Positions 21,942-35,306 of a DNA stretch of 64,000 bases are shown piece by piece. The first letter of the stretch is position 1. The number at the start of each line of letters is the position of its first letter. Source of the stretch: Spongospora subterranea f. sp. subterranea (lineage: Eukaryota > Endomyxa: Phytomyxea > Phytomyxea > Plasmodiophorida); assembly GCA_049724395.1 (NCBI GenBank), contig JAUGWO010000013.1, positions 186,001-250,000 of the forward strand. The letters are read 5' to 3'. The notes under the pieces are model-generated. The model was not told where the DNA came from. It ran no database searches and saw only the letters and a program-made list of their open reading frames with translations. The position numbers were made by a program, and so were the translations under genes.

Positions 21942-22443
21942 GATACTTGATATCGCGATACATACTATGCCTGTTCTGTTATCAAATTTTTCGATTCTGA
22001 GCGGTGATGGTTCCGCCAAAAGAGAAAACTTGTATAGGACTGGTTAGGGGCGTGGCAAACAAGAGAGTCTGTCATGTTTATAGGAGTAGTTTACAACCTC
22101 ATAGATATACTAACCGCATATACTTTTGTGAGTACAAACATGACCATGATCTCACTGAATTTGCCGCTCACGAGTGTTTTAGAGTGAAAACTGCAAGATG
22201 TGTTTTGATACCCTTTTTCAATAATTCATTAACATTTCCACCCAAGACATCGCCTAGCAACATCATTTCTGGAATACGCAGCGGTGGATGATTGACTAAA
22301 TTGGTTTACTCAACGTTGATGCACCTCGAATTTCTGGTTCTCAACGGATGTCGGTCGATGTCCAGCAGTGACTGCGCAATTTCAATTCCCAGAGTTGCGC
22401 AATTTTGTGTCATATCCATCGCCATTTGGCACTGCTATACACC

Positions 22444-24395
22444 ATGTCAGAATCTAATGCAATTCTGTCGTTGGGCGTTGATTATTCTAGCTCCACTACC
22501 ACTCTTGATCTCCCCGCTTTGCTGGATTCGTGTGCAAAATCTGTTGCCGCCAGTTTTATCATCACTCCTATATTCATCGATCACCAGCCTGCCAGCTATT
22601 CGGACCTTTGTTTAACGTTCGAGCAATGGAACTCGACCGTTGTTGGCAGCATTGTTTTGGCGCCTTCCCGAACCCTATCCGACTCTGTGGAAGACGTTCG
22701 CCGTCAATTGAGCTGGGCCAAGCACGTGTCTTTGTCAGCGGTTATTATTCCTAGTGCCCAACCCGGACATGAGATCTCCTACGCTGCTACGCTACAAGCA
22801 TTACTGCTGGAGTTCCCAACGTTTCAGTACTGGATCCGTCTGGAACTAGACTTAGATGTCCCTGACGTTTCCTACACGCGCTGGCGGCGACTGAAGACTC
22901 TTTGCGAAAACAGTTCTGGGCTATACCCGCTCTTACATTTAACATGCAACAGCGACGCACCGCTCACCAGTTCGAATATATCATCATTATCGCGCTGGCA
23001 AGCTGAAAATGTTGCGTCTGTGTTCTTAAATCGTGATTCTACTCAGACGCCAGCGCTGGACTGGTTCTTAAATCTTTTGTTTCGGGATGACGTTCGCGTG
23101 ATTGTCGAAGCATCCGATGACATGGATGTATCCCCAGTTACAGATTATGTTCATACCCTCTGGCATGAGCGTCAACTTCCGTCTGAAAGTGAATTATTTA
23201 CAATGCCTTTTCGAGACGTGATTCAGGCACCATTGCAACCACTGGGAGACAATCTTCAATCACAGACTTACGAGGTAGCCGCCTGTTTATATGCAATCGC
23301 TCTTGTTTCATTTTGTTGCAAATATGTTTTGATTGATCATAAATTTGTGCGGTTATATTGAAAAAGATGCTTCATATTACTATTGGAACTCTATTGAATA
23401 TTTGTGTAGATATTTGAAAGGGATCCAGTAAAGTATTCTCAATACGAAGAAGCCGTATATAGGGCGCTTCGAGATCGTGACATAGACGATGAGAAGTATG
23501 TGGTAATGGTGGTTGGAGCCGGTCGTGGCCCGCTAGTCCACGCCGTCCTCAATGCTGGGCGACGTGCCGCTCGCGATCTTCGGGTATTCGCTTTAGAAAA
23601 GAACCCCAACGCATGCTTTACTTTGCGACACCTTTCTGCTTCCGTCTGGGGGGATCAGGTTCGTGTCAAATATATTGTGTTATCAGTGCATTAATTTATA
23701 CTGTCAAGGTCGAAGTCGTCGAAGGCGATATGCGTCTTTGGGAGCCTCCGGTTCTTGCCCACATCCTTGTTAGCGAGCTACTTGGTAGTTTCGGGGATAA
23801 CGAGTTATCACCTGAATGTTTAGACGGTGCACAACGCCTGTTGCGCGACGATGGTCTTTCAATTCCCTCCTCGTATTCGTCTTATCTCTCCCCGATATCT
23901 TGCCAGAGGCTTTGGGCGTCTCTCGCTAGTTCTACAACATCTCTTGAAACAATCAGCGTAGTCAATTTACATTCCGTCTTTTACGCTGCTCCAGCCCAAA
24001 AATGTTTTTCATTTGCACATCCAAATTGGGAATTGACTTCGAACGCACGCTCTACAACAATTGAATTTCGAAAGGACGTCGACGAGGTTACAATTCATGG
24101 GTTCGCTGGTTTTTTTCATGCGACGTTGTATGCTGGCGAACGCGGTGATGAAATCGCCGTTAGTATTGAACCGACAACATTCAGCGAGGGAATGATGAGT
24201 TGGTTCCCTGCCGTATTGCCGCTACGAACCCCACTGCTGTGGATCGGCGACAACAGTATTCCTCTCAGGCTGCATATTTTCAGGAACGTTTGTGCTATCC
24301 GACGGCGTGTCTGGTTCGAATGGTGTGCAGAACAAGGTCAATTGGTCACTCCTATACATAATCCCGCTGGTCGCTCCTATTCTATTGTTATGTAG
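22444..24395 (+). CDS. PRMT5: PRMT5, type II protein arginine methyltransferase
   Basis: Symmetric dimethylation of arginines in Sm proteins and histones, usually with MEP50/pICln. Three exons: 22444-23274, 23410-23658 and 23709-24395, with introns of 135 and 50 nt, giving 588 residues. The N-terminal TIM-barrel-like part is followed by YEIFERDPVKYSQYEEA, the SAM-binding VVGAGRGPLVHAVLNAG, VEVVEGDMR, and the catalytic double-E loop SELLGSFGDNELSPECLDGA. The F of YEIFERDPVKYSQYEEA is at the position that favours symmetric dimethylation in PRMT5. The C-terminal beta-barrel ends with NPAGRSYSIVM. Length is slightly below the animal protein. Start is the first ATG, before SESNAILSLGVDYSS. Confidence 0.96.
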
Positions 24396-25969
24396 AAAGG
24401 TTTTACATTTATCAATATAGACACAGTTACTGTTTACATATAGTCGGGTCTGCAAGAGTCAAGCATCGTCAATATTTGCCAACGTCGTCAAGAAGGTTCC
24501 ATCGTAGACAATGTGCGTTTCAAAAGTGGTCGTACTGTGAAGGAACAGAAGGTCGTAAAGGGGCCTGGTTTCTGGCATTATTCAATCTTGTTTTACAAAT
24601 CTAACGAGCATAGCTACAGCAAAATGGCGTCGTTCTATCCTATCAGGGTCTTCATTATGAACGCCCACGACACAGCATTCCGCCACAGGAAACCGGTCGA
24701 TGGGCTAGTGTACAGAATCTTTGGTACTAACGATCGCATTAACTGTACCAAAATTCCATTAGCGATCCTGACTTTTAATCTATCTTCGATCTAAATAAAC
24801 AGCGCTTAGGTTCTCTGCGTCAACCAACGCTTGCGGAACCTGCATAGCTAGTTAATTGTGACTGGGCGAGACACTGCAAAACAGTGTTGCTTGATATCAC
24901 CGAGCATCAGGGTGAACTTAAAGGCTTACTCGGCTGGTCCCGTTCGTTCTAAATCGAAAGAGATGATTAATCTTCGCTGAACGCTCGTTTCGATGAATTT
25001 GATTGTACGTCAGAAAAGGTTGAGCCTACTGTAAAGTCTAGACTGTGGAAGATCCCTTTTGAAGATTACCAGGATTTATAGGTCTTTAGGGTCTGGCAGT
25101 CCAAGAAGAATGGAGTGACTTCCTCCAAAAAGTTGCTGCCAATCATGTTCTTATGATTGTTCCTGCTTCAAAGAGTTTCCAGTGGAATTTCATTTAAGAC
25201 AATGAAACCGGATGCCCCAAGGTGCAGATTCAAAAATTCCCAAATGAAAGAAACGGTTGTTTTTGAAATACGAAGGGGTCCTACAAGTTATTGATTAATT
25301 GGATGCTACCCCTATTTTGGCACTACAGAATGACAGGGCGATCATGAAAGTGTTTACCCCTACGGCAGGGAAGAGTACTGCAGAAATACCTATAGGGGTC
25401 AGTTGCCATCAATATCAGGACTACTGTGCATAGCAATTTCCCGGTTTGCCGGCTATCAATGTTGTTTCTGGGAGTAATACCGTCGAACAGACATGGTGTA
25501 CTACAGTAACTGGGAAAGAAAGCCCATAAACTTTTTCAATGGGAAAATAAAGGACTACTATAGTTTTTTTTAGTTTTTACCGATGCACTTCATGCAAGGT
25601 AGCCACAATGTCAGCAATCAGATAAAGTCCTGGTATATATATATACAGTATATCGATTTGCCCTAACAACGAAGAAATTGGCGAAAAATATTAACACCAT
25701 AAGGAAAATACTGACAGAGTTGCGCCCCCAATGTGCATTGAGTCAAAAATCAAAACCCTACACGGAAGTGGCCCAAAGTAAATCCGTCAGTAACCACTTA
25801 TCGGCTTCAGCCAGTTCCAAGTCAATATAGGGTGTTACAGTTACGTGGGGAGGAACGTGATACAGTACAGTACGGTTAAAGGAGCAAAGGGAATCCCATA
25901 CCTGTTAACGTGGGTTTTCCCCCTCCAACCGGATTATCCGATCTGTATTAGCGTCGCTCATTCACAAAC
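24396..25969. other. Intergenic 1.6 kb, no supported gene
   Basis: A 93-codon plus ORF (24513-24794) and fragments between 24960 and 25560 read as weak, interrupted coding-like sequence without known motifs. They may be a decayed repeat. Nothing firm is supported until the pyruvate carboxylase start. Confidence 0.4.
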
Positions 25970-28900
25970 ATGGGTGAGCAGAAACCGCAACTTCACCACG
26001 ACGCCTATACTCCGAGATGGTTCGTCAGCAATCCTGGCGACGATGTTGAGGATGCCGAGACTAACTACGAGCGAAGTCGCTCTTTGGCGAAAAATATCGC
26101 CCCAGCAGCTGTCGGCAAAACCATAAAAAAGATCATGGTATCTTTTATTGTTACGTTTTCGGAATCTGGATATTTCTGAATTTGCTCCTTATTAGGCTGC
26201 AAACCGTGGCGAAATTGTTATTCGGATTTGTCGCGCTGCTCATGAACTGGGCCTGCGGACCGTTTCAATATTTTCCAACGAAGATCACTTGAGCCTACAT
26301 CGTTATCACGCTGATGAGTCTTATCTGGTAGTTCTTGATCGAACACTGCTTTCAAAAAATTTTCATCACGTGTTAGGTTGGCGAGGGAAAAGCGCCAATT
26401 GCTGCATATCTTGACATTGATGATATATTGCGAATTGCCCTGGATAGTAATGTCGACGCTATCCATCCCGGATGTTTGTGAATCGATGAGGGCTCTGTTC
26501 CTAGGCTCGTGGTTTAACAATTTCTTGTTCTAGATGGCTTTTTGTCTGAGAGCGCTGAGTTTGCTAGGCGGGTAGCAGCAGCAGGTCTTATATTTATTGG
26601 ACCATCACCAGAAGTGATTGATGCTCTCGGAACGAAAACCAGTGCCAGGGAATTAGCCATCCAAGCAAACGTTCCTGTTATTCCTGGGTCTGACGGCCCC
26701 TGCAAGACGGTCGCGGTATGATGGATTGTTTGAAGCATTGTTATGTTCCTTATCGGTTAACGTCTCAGGACGTTGTTGCTTTTGTAAAAAAACATGGTCT
26801 TCCTGTAATTGTAAGAACCCCTCATAACTTGTTTTTGCTTAATCACTAACGTGTTCATGTCCAGTTGAAAGCTGCTTTTGGAGGTAAAAGACTATTGAAA
26901 CCTTTCTATCAATGCAGTCATAACGTTGGTAAATATTAGGAGGCGGTCGCGGGATGCGGTGTGGTTCTTGTATCTGTTAATTCCTATCTCTAATCTTTGT
27001 CTCAGAGTGATAAAATCCGAGAACGACATTGAGGAAGCGTTCAAGCGATGCACATCCGAAGCGGTGTCTGCATTTGGGAATGGGACCGTCTTTGTAGAAC
27101 GTTTTCTAGCGTCCCCGGTATCATCACTTCTTGTTTTTATTTTTCCAATGTTGCTGTTTCTGTAATTCATGAAACCAGTAGCGAAAATTCCATTATTTTA
27201 TGCTCTTTTACGAGTTGTCATATTATCCCAATTTATGCTTGCCATAACCATATCATTTTTAGCGCCATATCGAAGTTCAAATTATGGGAGACCTTCATGG
27301 AAACGGTATGTCTGCATCTTGCGCCTAAATTTCCTGAATCATGTTTCAGTTGTTCACTTCTTCGAGCGCGATTGCAGCGTGCAGCGCCGCTATCAAAAAG
27401 TACAGAGCGATCATAGTGCAAAGATGTCATTTCTCAGCGCCCAGCCATTTAGGTGGTAGAGTTCGCTCCAGCTCAGAATCTGAACCCAGAAGTCAGACAA
27501 AAAATCCTAGCAGATGCCATAAAAATCGCCAAGCATGTAGGGTATTCTAATGCTGGCACAGGTTCGCCACAGTTTTTCAATTTGATGTGCTTCTTAACTG
27601 TGATTTAGTTGAATTTCTGGTTGATGAAACGGATCGCTATTATTTTGTAAGTCATCCAAGTTGATTTTATGACAAGTATTAATCCATAATCAGATCGAAG
27701 TAAATCCCAGAATTCAGTGGGTGGTTTATGCAGCTCTTTGCTCTTAGATGATTCAACAAGTACATTTTCAGAGTCGAACACACCGTTTCTGAGGAAGTCA
27801 CGGGTTTCGATCTTGTTCGAGCACAGTTTGAGGTGGCTTGCGGTGCTTCGCTTCCAGAGCTGGGCATCACTCAAGATCAGATCGCTTGTACCGGTTGCGC
27901 CATTCAACTTCGTATCACCACCGAAAACCCGATGGTAATTCTTCTCGCTATACCTTGTATTCATTTTGGTTTAGTATATGGGGCTGACTCATAATCAGGA
28001 AAACTTCCAGCCCGACACTGGCCGATTAGAAGTATATCGGTCTAGTGGAGGTGTCGGCGTTCGTCTTGATGGCTGCTGTGCAGCTGGAGTCGTCATCTCT
28101 CCGCATTGTGTGTGATTGGCGTTTGCTGACACTGCCATCATTTAACGCTTTCGTAGATGATTCGCTGTTGGTCAAAGTCATCACCCGTGCTCGAACGTTT
28201 GAAGAAGCCGTAATACGCTCGTTAAGGGCCATTGCGGGTTAGTCAGTGACCTCTAGTCATGTTAATAGCCTCATATCGTTCTTAGAATTCCGAGTTCGCG
28301 GCGTTAAAACCAATATACCATTTCTTCAGGCATGTCGATGAATCTATTTGCTTCACGATCTTAGTGATTTTTCAGAGATTGTTAACCCATCCGTAATTTT
28401 TTGACCACTCGAGGTGCCCACACGAACTTCATTGACCAGACGCCGGAGATTCTAGTTTATCGGTTATCTGGAGACCGCGTTAGTATCCTTATAAGCCACC
28501 GGAAAGTTCATGTTGTGATAAGTTTTTTTACTGCAGGCAACAAAATTATTGGCATTTTTGTCGGATATCAAAGTGAACGGCTTGGACCTACCGGGCAAGG
28601 TCGAGTCGCTGCCCGAACCTCCAACGCCGCCACCAATGACGCTTTTCACCGCCTCACCTGATGTTCGTCCAACTGGATTGCGGGACATTCTCCTTGCCCA
28701 TGGACCAAAAGCGTTTGCAAAAGCTGTTCGCGAGCATAAAGGGGTACGGCACTGCGGTTTATTCAAAGCTTCTGAGAATGACGCTCTTTTCAGTTGCTGA
28801 TTATGGATACCACATGGCGTGATGCCCATCAATCACTGCTGGCTACACGCGTGCGCACATACGACATAAAGCAAATTGCTAGACAGACGTCATATGCGCT

Positions 28901-31793
28901 GTAATTTCAATGTGCTATTGGTTAATTTCTTAAAGCATTAAAATTTTCATAGTGCCAACGCTTACAGTCTTGAATGCTGGGGCGGAGCGACTTTTGATGT
29001 ATCACTTCGTTTCTTGCATGAGTGCCCTTGGGCTCGTCTAGAGCAACTGCGGCGTCGTGTCCCAAATATCCCCTTTCAAATGCTGTATGTCTCAATCCTC
29101 ATCGTACTTTGCCGGTCGGTTATAATTTCCCAGATTACGTGGTGCCAATGCTGTCGGCTACACTTCATATCCAGGTCTGTGATCTTGCCGTCAAATCCAT
29201 ATGTTTTGACACTATTCAGATAACGTCGTTTACGATTTCGTAAAATGTGCGCATGAGCATGGTGTCGATATTTTCAGGTCGGGAATCAATGCATTGGATT
29301 CTCAAATTGTTGAAATATATGTAGGGTGTTCGACTCCTTAAATAGCATTGCCAATCTCAGCCTTGGTATTTCGGCGGTTCATGCTGTTCCTGGAGCGGTT
29401 GTCGAGGCATGCGTATGTTATTCTGGCGACGTTTCCGACCCTTCCCGCAAAAAATTTACGACCGAATATTATCTTGAACTTGTGCGACAATTAGTTGCCA
29501 TGGACATCCATGTATTATCCATCAAAGACATGGCTGGATTGTTGAAACCTAAGTATTTTCTTCGTTTTTTTCGAAGTGTTCATGTTCATGTTGTCTTTAC
29601 CTCAGAGCTGCCCGTATTCTCGTTTCGGCGATTCGTGCTGAATTTCCAGACCTGCCTATCCATGTTCATACTCACGATACTGCCGGCACCGGTACATACA
29701 TTCACTTACTTATGTCAAAAAGCGTCCTTTTCTTTGTTCTCGTAATCAAGTATCCCTCTAGTTGTTGTTCATAATTTGTGTCCGGTTCTTTTGCGTTAGC
29801 GGTTTTTATTTTCCAGTTCATCTTTCAATCGCTGGCATTTTGTCTGTTTCTCATTGTAATATCAGGTGTTGCATCGATGATTGCCTGTGGAGAATCTGGT
29901 GCAGATGTTGTTGATGCTGCACTTGATTGTTTGTCGGGATTAACGTCACAACCTTCTATGGGTGCCTTAATCGGCGCGCTTAATGGAACACCGCTAGATA
30001 CTGGACTAAATCTCGAAATAATCTCGCATTTGAATGATTATTGGGAACTCGTTCGTGGTCAGATTCTTGTATTTCGCACTGTGGCGGTTGTCATACATGG
30101 CTTGTAGAATTATACGCTCCTTTCGAGTCTCCTAGTCTTCGCAGCGGAAATGCTGATGTCTATGTACAACACGAAATTGCTTTTTTCTGCATATACCTAA
30201 TTACAATTGTAGATTCATGAAATGCCCGGTACTTCCCTGTTTTATGATATTAGGTTAATCCTTAGGCAAATACATTCACTTAGGCGGTCAATTCACGAAC
30301 TTGCAGTATCAGGCTTTTAAACTCGGTTTGGGCAAAAGCTGGCCGGCAATCAAGCATGCATATGCCGAAGTATACCCTATCGTTTATTACTTTGCTCCCT
30401 GAATTCAATTTGTCTGGGTTGACAGGCCAATCGGCTTTTGGGCGATATTGTTAAAGTAACCCCTAGTTCTAAAGTGGTGGGTGATCTTGCCCAGTTCATG
30501 GTCCAGAATGGGCTTGATGAAGAGAGCGTAAAATCACAAGCTAAATCACTCTCGTTTCCCACATCAGTTGTCCAATTCTTCCAGGTACAACAGTCCCTTT
30601 TTTTTAAACATTCATTACAAGGTTTCGCTCAGGGCTACATCGGTATTCCACAAGGTGGGTTCCCCGAACCTTTACGATCCGATATCGTCAAGGACTTACC
30701 TTGCTTTACGGAACGTCCTGGAAAAACCCTTCCTGCAATGGATTTAGACGAGGTTTGCTCTGACATTCAGGACAGTTTCTGTATTTGCTCCTATGTCATT
30801 CGTTTTCAACTTTCGTTACCAAGTTTATATTAGTAGGCCTTATTCGAAGTGCTGAATTTGGTTCATTTGCCTTCATTACGTTTAACCACAACCTGAAAAA
30901 GTTGAATTCTTGAAATGTCACTGTAATTTCATCCCTTGTTTTAATGGAGACAATGTAGCTCAAAAGCAGGCTCGAAAAGTCGCACACTATTCCAATCAAA
31001 CATCGCGATGTTTTGAGCGCTGCATTATACCCTGAGGTAACCTGTTGGCGTTTTAATCGTTTTTATTTTTAAATTTTTGTGTCTTAGGTATTCGACGAGT
31101 TCGCCAAATACATTTCCCATTACGGAGATATATCAGTTCTCCCCACTAACATAGTTTTCCATCCTTGTTCTGTTGGAAAAGAATACAGCTTTGAACTGGA
31201 AAGGGGTAGTGAAGGAAGGTGTTTACCCTTTGCATGTTTTCAAATATCAGTAGGAAAGCGCTTATATATCAAGCTGCTTGCTATCGGGGTGCTGCAACCA
31301 AACGGGAAGCGCGAAGTTTTCTGGGAAATGAATGGTTCGTCTAAGGCAGTAGTGTAGGAACGGTAATATTTTATTTATTATTTCAGGTAACGCCCGATCG
31401 GTCTATATTGAAGATCGCGTTGCCGCCGTAGATAAGAAGGGTCGGGTTCCCTCGGACCCCAAAGATCCAGGGTAGGAATACTGTAGGATTATCCATCATT
31501 GTTTTCAATTTGATCGGCGGTGTAGTTCTATTGGAGCGCCGATGAGCGGAGTTGTTGTGGATATTCGCGTTGACGTTGGATCCGCTGTGAAAGTCGGTGA
31601 TCCACTTGCGATTTTGAGCGCAATGAAGGTAAATTCTTTGTGTTAGTCAAAAAATGCCACGCTTTAGTCTAATCAAAAATAGATGGAAATGGTAGTATCC
31701 TCACCTGTTAGCGGTGTGGTTTCCGTTATACCTGTAGTAGTCGGTGATTCAATCACAGCCGGTGACCTTATTGTCACCATCAAGAAAGCATAA
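25970..31793 (+). CDS. PYC: Pyruvate carboxylase, many-exon gene
   Basis: Biotin enzyme converting pyruvate and bicarbonate to oxaloacetate. Biotin carboxylase domain: [66 protein letters not shown], and [20 protein letters not shown]. Carboxyltransferase domain: [106 protein letters not shown]. Biotinyl domain: [19 protein letters not shown] and the biotin site SAMKMEM, split by an intron between the two lysine-flanking methionines. The gene is cut by roughly twenty or more short introns. Start ATG 25970 gives a polar N-terminus ([17 protein letters not shown]) without an obvious mitochondrial signal; an upstream exon cannot be excluded. Stop TAA at 31791-31793. Confidence 0.95.
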
Positions 31794-32095
31794 ATGCATC
31801 ATCAAAAACATCATTCAAATGAAATGTAACCTGCCAGTCTCACTTCAACGCTTCTCCATAGAACCTTTAATTGTACTGCTCAAATCTAGATGTATCCTAT
31901 CATTAGATAGTTTCTTTTCTTTATTGATATGTTCAATCTCTTACACAAATGTGATTAATCGTTTTTCCAGAGGATTTTCCCCGTTAGATATCGTTTTTTC
32001 TTCAGATATCTTTTTCTTCTTCTCAGACATGCCCCCAACACCGCTACGTTATTGATATGAGTAATTATTTGTTATTGTAATTTGCGTCAAACTTA
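31794..32095. other. Intergenic between convergent genes
   Basis: AT-rich sequence between the end of pyruvate carboxylase and the end of the minus-strand gene. No feature was recognised. Confidence 0.5.
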
Positions 32096-32810
32096 CTATA
32101 TGAATCTGTGGCGCTGGATGGTATTTTGATTCGAGGCTGCTCGGGGGAGAATGGCGGATATCATTGGCGAGCACAAATTCAAACTGTGGCGAATTTTCAT
32201 GCGGCCACGCCATTGCCTGGATGAGTGATTGTGAAAACCATCAAAGTATCCAGTATACAGGATCCGTCGCAGTTCGCGATGCACATCTGGAAGTAAATCA
32301 GGTTCGGATGCAAATCCAATTTGAAGGCAGCGATCAGTAAAATCGACGAGCAGATCGAAAAATGTATTATCGAGTTGCTTATCACATGTGCAATATTTCA
32401 TCATCAGCGATGCGTACCTGTAACTCGTACATCCATCAACAAGATCCTTTATAAAGTTGTGACATTCCTACCTAAATGATAAGGTCTTGAAACTTTGCGA
32501 TAATTCAACTTTTAGTTTGGGGCTTTCTTTCCAGAACTCGCTCCATGGTCTATATAGTTTTGGTTCTCGTTTCAGCACTCGGCAAACGGACTAACCTCAA
32601 ATTCGTTGACTTCATCAGTCGCATTTCTCGCACGCGCTTCCATACAACGAAATAGAAATAGACTCCCGATATAAAGGTGGTTGCCTCTGGAGTGTTCATA
32701 AATTCTGTGAATGCGAGAGACTGAGCTGCAGATTGGTCGGCGATCATAGCTTTATTGGCGTTGTCTACGAATAATGATTTCAGCAACGAGCAACGTGTAT
32801 TGAGAGTCAT
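32096..32810 (-). CDS. Possible RGS-domain protein
   Basis: Three exons join in frame: an N-terminal exon (MTLNTRCSLLKSLFVDN... to KSTNLR), a short one (PWSEFWKESPKLKVELSQSF) and a long C-terminal one starting RYASLMMKYCTCDKQLDNTF. The pattern LAFTEFMNTPEATTF..FYFVVWKRVREMR, and later DVHRELRRILYTGYFDGFHN, resembles the first and last helices of RGS domains, including an aromatic-rich core and a terminal G-x-F-x-x-F. The match is by eye and weak. The internal cysteines and the basic tail are not diagnostic. The start at 32810 may lie inside a longer gene reaching towards 33190. Confidence 0.4.
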
Positions 32811-33191
32811 AAAAAATACCGATCCAGTCGGTCAAGTTGATTCGAACCGGTGTCACATTGATAGAGATTTGCTGGCTATGGCCTCTTGCGTGTCTGTTTA
32901 TCATATCGGGGATTCTTATGTCATTTTGAATACAATAACACTCTACCCTCTGGTTTCAGACCCCACTGATGGGATGCGGCGCGTCTTTGCAGCCTTTGTA
33001 CAGGATCCGACACCATCCCCTTTGTCTGAAACGGAGAGAAGCATCAATCTAAAATATGTGAATTTTTATTTGAGGCACGCTTTCGTCCAACGAAAAATAT
33101 CTCGTTTTATACCCAACAAACTACAATTTCCTGTTCGTTGATACCACAATACTATGGTCAATATTCTTTTGTCGCAACAGCAGCAATAATT

Positions 33192-34883
33192 TATTATGGC
33201 GAGGTAAAAACTACACCGTTTGCGTTTAGGCGAGAAAACAATGAAGATTCACCGAAAGCCACTGCTGGAGTAAGTACGCCTCCATTGAATGGAAGTCGCT
33301 CCCGCTCCTTTAACAGTACAAAAGCAGATTGCACAGCACATATCGGTGTAGTCACGTACCTAAATGGACGACATAGCTCAACATAATCGTATAACGAAAT
33401 GTGATACCCTACCCTGGTTCTGGACCCACTACAGTAGCTTGGATCGAAATGTCAGGATCTTTTGATGATTCTGAAAAGAAGAGTCAATTATTTGTTTTGA
33501 TATATTCAATACTCGCTAACCGATTCCAAAAGAAGAGTAGCCTTTACCGAAAAATTTGAGAACGAAGCTGGTAGTCCGAATTTGGTGTACATCAGGGCCG
33601 GAACGAGAAACAAATCCACACGAAAATAATTCTGGAAACTGTCCATCCCCACAGGTTGGAAAGCTAATTGAGCCTTTGGTTACGCATTCAAACTTACTTG
33701 TAATAAAAGATAACGTCCCAGCCTAAACTTAGCCAGAGTCCAGAAAATGCATCCAAATATAAAGTACGCGAGAAGCCATGGGATTGATGAAACTGCGAAA
33801 TAGGCATGAAACTGTGGACATTTGGGAACCCCTGACGATAGAAAGAGATGACTTAAGTCGAGAGGTATTTAAAGCGATGATTACCTTTGGGAATGTCAAA
33901 ACGAGAAGATCTGCGAACTACAGAGCCATCAGCTCCAAAAAACGGTATTACCCAGCTTTTTACACGCTCGTCGTAATGGTAGGACGGACGATCAAGTTTT
34001 AGCCCTTTCGGCTGTGGATGGTCGTTATAACGAGTAGCGAATTGTTTGCGAATCTGGAACATGCGAAGTTCAATACTCGAGCACACAAAGTTTCGCGAAC
34101 TAACGTCGCGCAAATTCGCAGAATTTCCAATTCCATAAACGGCACTTTCATAAGTAGCAAAGTTGACTTTACTTCCTTGTATCCCGTTCTGTATTCGAAT
34201 GATGCATTCAATCTAAATTGCATCAACAATATGAATGGATCCATAACAGAGATCAACTCTGGCTCTCACGGAGGATATTGATGTGGCTCCTGCCTCTTTC
34301 AACTTCTGCCTGGTAAACATGGCGCCAATGTCCCCAGGTATAGAGTCAAAGCCGCAAGCTCCAACAATGAGCGTATCAGTTGCGACAGCAGCATCATGAT
34401 ACTTAAGTTGGATTCGCTCCAAAAATTCTGGTTCACCACAGATATCTATATAGTCTGCCTGAGCTTCAATACATGCTGCGACAACACCCTCCCCAGAAAA
34501 CCGGAACTAACCATGAGTTATCTATACAGTTCATAGAGATCAAAGGCATGGTAAAAGCTTACTGGCCCAACACAGTTGATTATAAGCTTCGCACTCATTG
34601 CCATATTTCGGAGGCTTATTGGATCATCGACGTTGGCCACAACCATGGGGTATTTCGATTCGAGTTCATCTAACACTTCTGAAACGCTTTATGAATATTA
34701 TACCTCGCAGAGGAAGGCGCAGCATAGACATGTACTTTGCATTCGTTCTCTACTCCGACCGGCAATTGCGATTTTATACCCTTCTCTGAAGTTCGCCTCG
34801 TAGAGATATTCGCAGACTCTGCGTCCGGTGAATCCGGTTGCCCCGAAGACAACTATATCATACATTCCGGACGATCTACCCAT
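33192..34883 (-). CDS. SCCPDH: Saccharopine-dehydrogenase-like oxidoreductase (SCCPDH family)
   Basis: Membrane/lipid-droplet associated NAD(P)-binding family of uncertain substrate. It starts MYDIVVFGATGFTGRRVCEY, a Rossmann GxxGxxG-type motif, and continues KIAIAGRSRERM. Later blocks are LIVGACGFDSIPGDIGAMFT, WVIPFFGADGSVVRRSSRFD, YVTTPICAVQSAFVLLKERE and NGGVLTPAVAFGESSLFSRL. It stops after NANGVVFTSP. Many short introns split it; I resolved the order of blocks but not every splice site. The N-terminal ATG at 34883 adds six residues before the first strand. Confidence 0.9.
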
Positions 34884-35306
34884 TCCCCAAACACAACTGA
34901 TTGTTTGACTAACCGATCAGCCCCAATATCTATCTGAATATCAACTCCTTATCGCCTATCGCAACTGTCTCCCCTCCAACGTTACACCAACAATTTTCAA
35001 CCACTGTGTAACTAAAGACGACTCTGACTAAAACAGACAAATCCCACTGGCAGATTCAGGTTCGTTTCTGCAGAGTCATCATAGTTCTGGCGGTGTTCTG
35101 GCAATATTGTGCTAACTCTCCGTCGCAAAGAAGTACTATTTGAAACGTGTCGGTGAGTCCCAAAACGACAAGTTACTGTGTACTTCCTGTACGTTTTTGA
35201 CCAGAAAAGATTATATTTGCAGGTGTGTACGTTAGGTCTTCGTTGACGCCGCTTTCCATTCGGCAGCAGGATCTTTGCAATGCATGTTTGTTTAACGTTG
35301 CCGTTA
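34884..35306. other. Intergenic, contains one half of a 39-bp dispersed repeat
   Basis: No supported gene. A 39-bp segment at 35263-35301 is repeated in reverse at 36633-36671. The long minus ORF through here (35012-35488) runs into the palindrome and is not conserved. Confidence 0.5.

Larger units (their letters stand above)
20794..22443. other. Intergenic, AT-rich, holding a foldback MITE
   Basis: No gene is supported. The open minus stretch 20878-21075 and plus stretch 22004-22291 lack recognisable motifs. The notable content is the inverted-repeat element at 21638-21869 and the direct repeats flanking it. Confidence 0.5.

Noticed and set aside
32821-32905. tRNA on the minus strand (GATTCGAAC T-loop-like string)
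   Set aside because: The bases around the loop do not form a 5-bp T stem, and no acceptor or anticodon stem can be paired.
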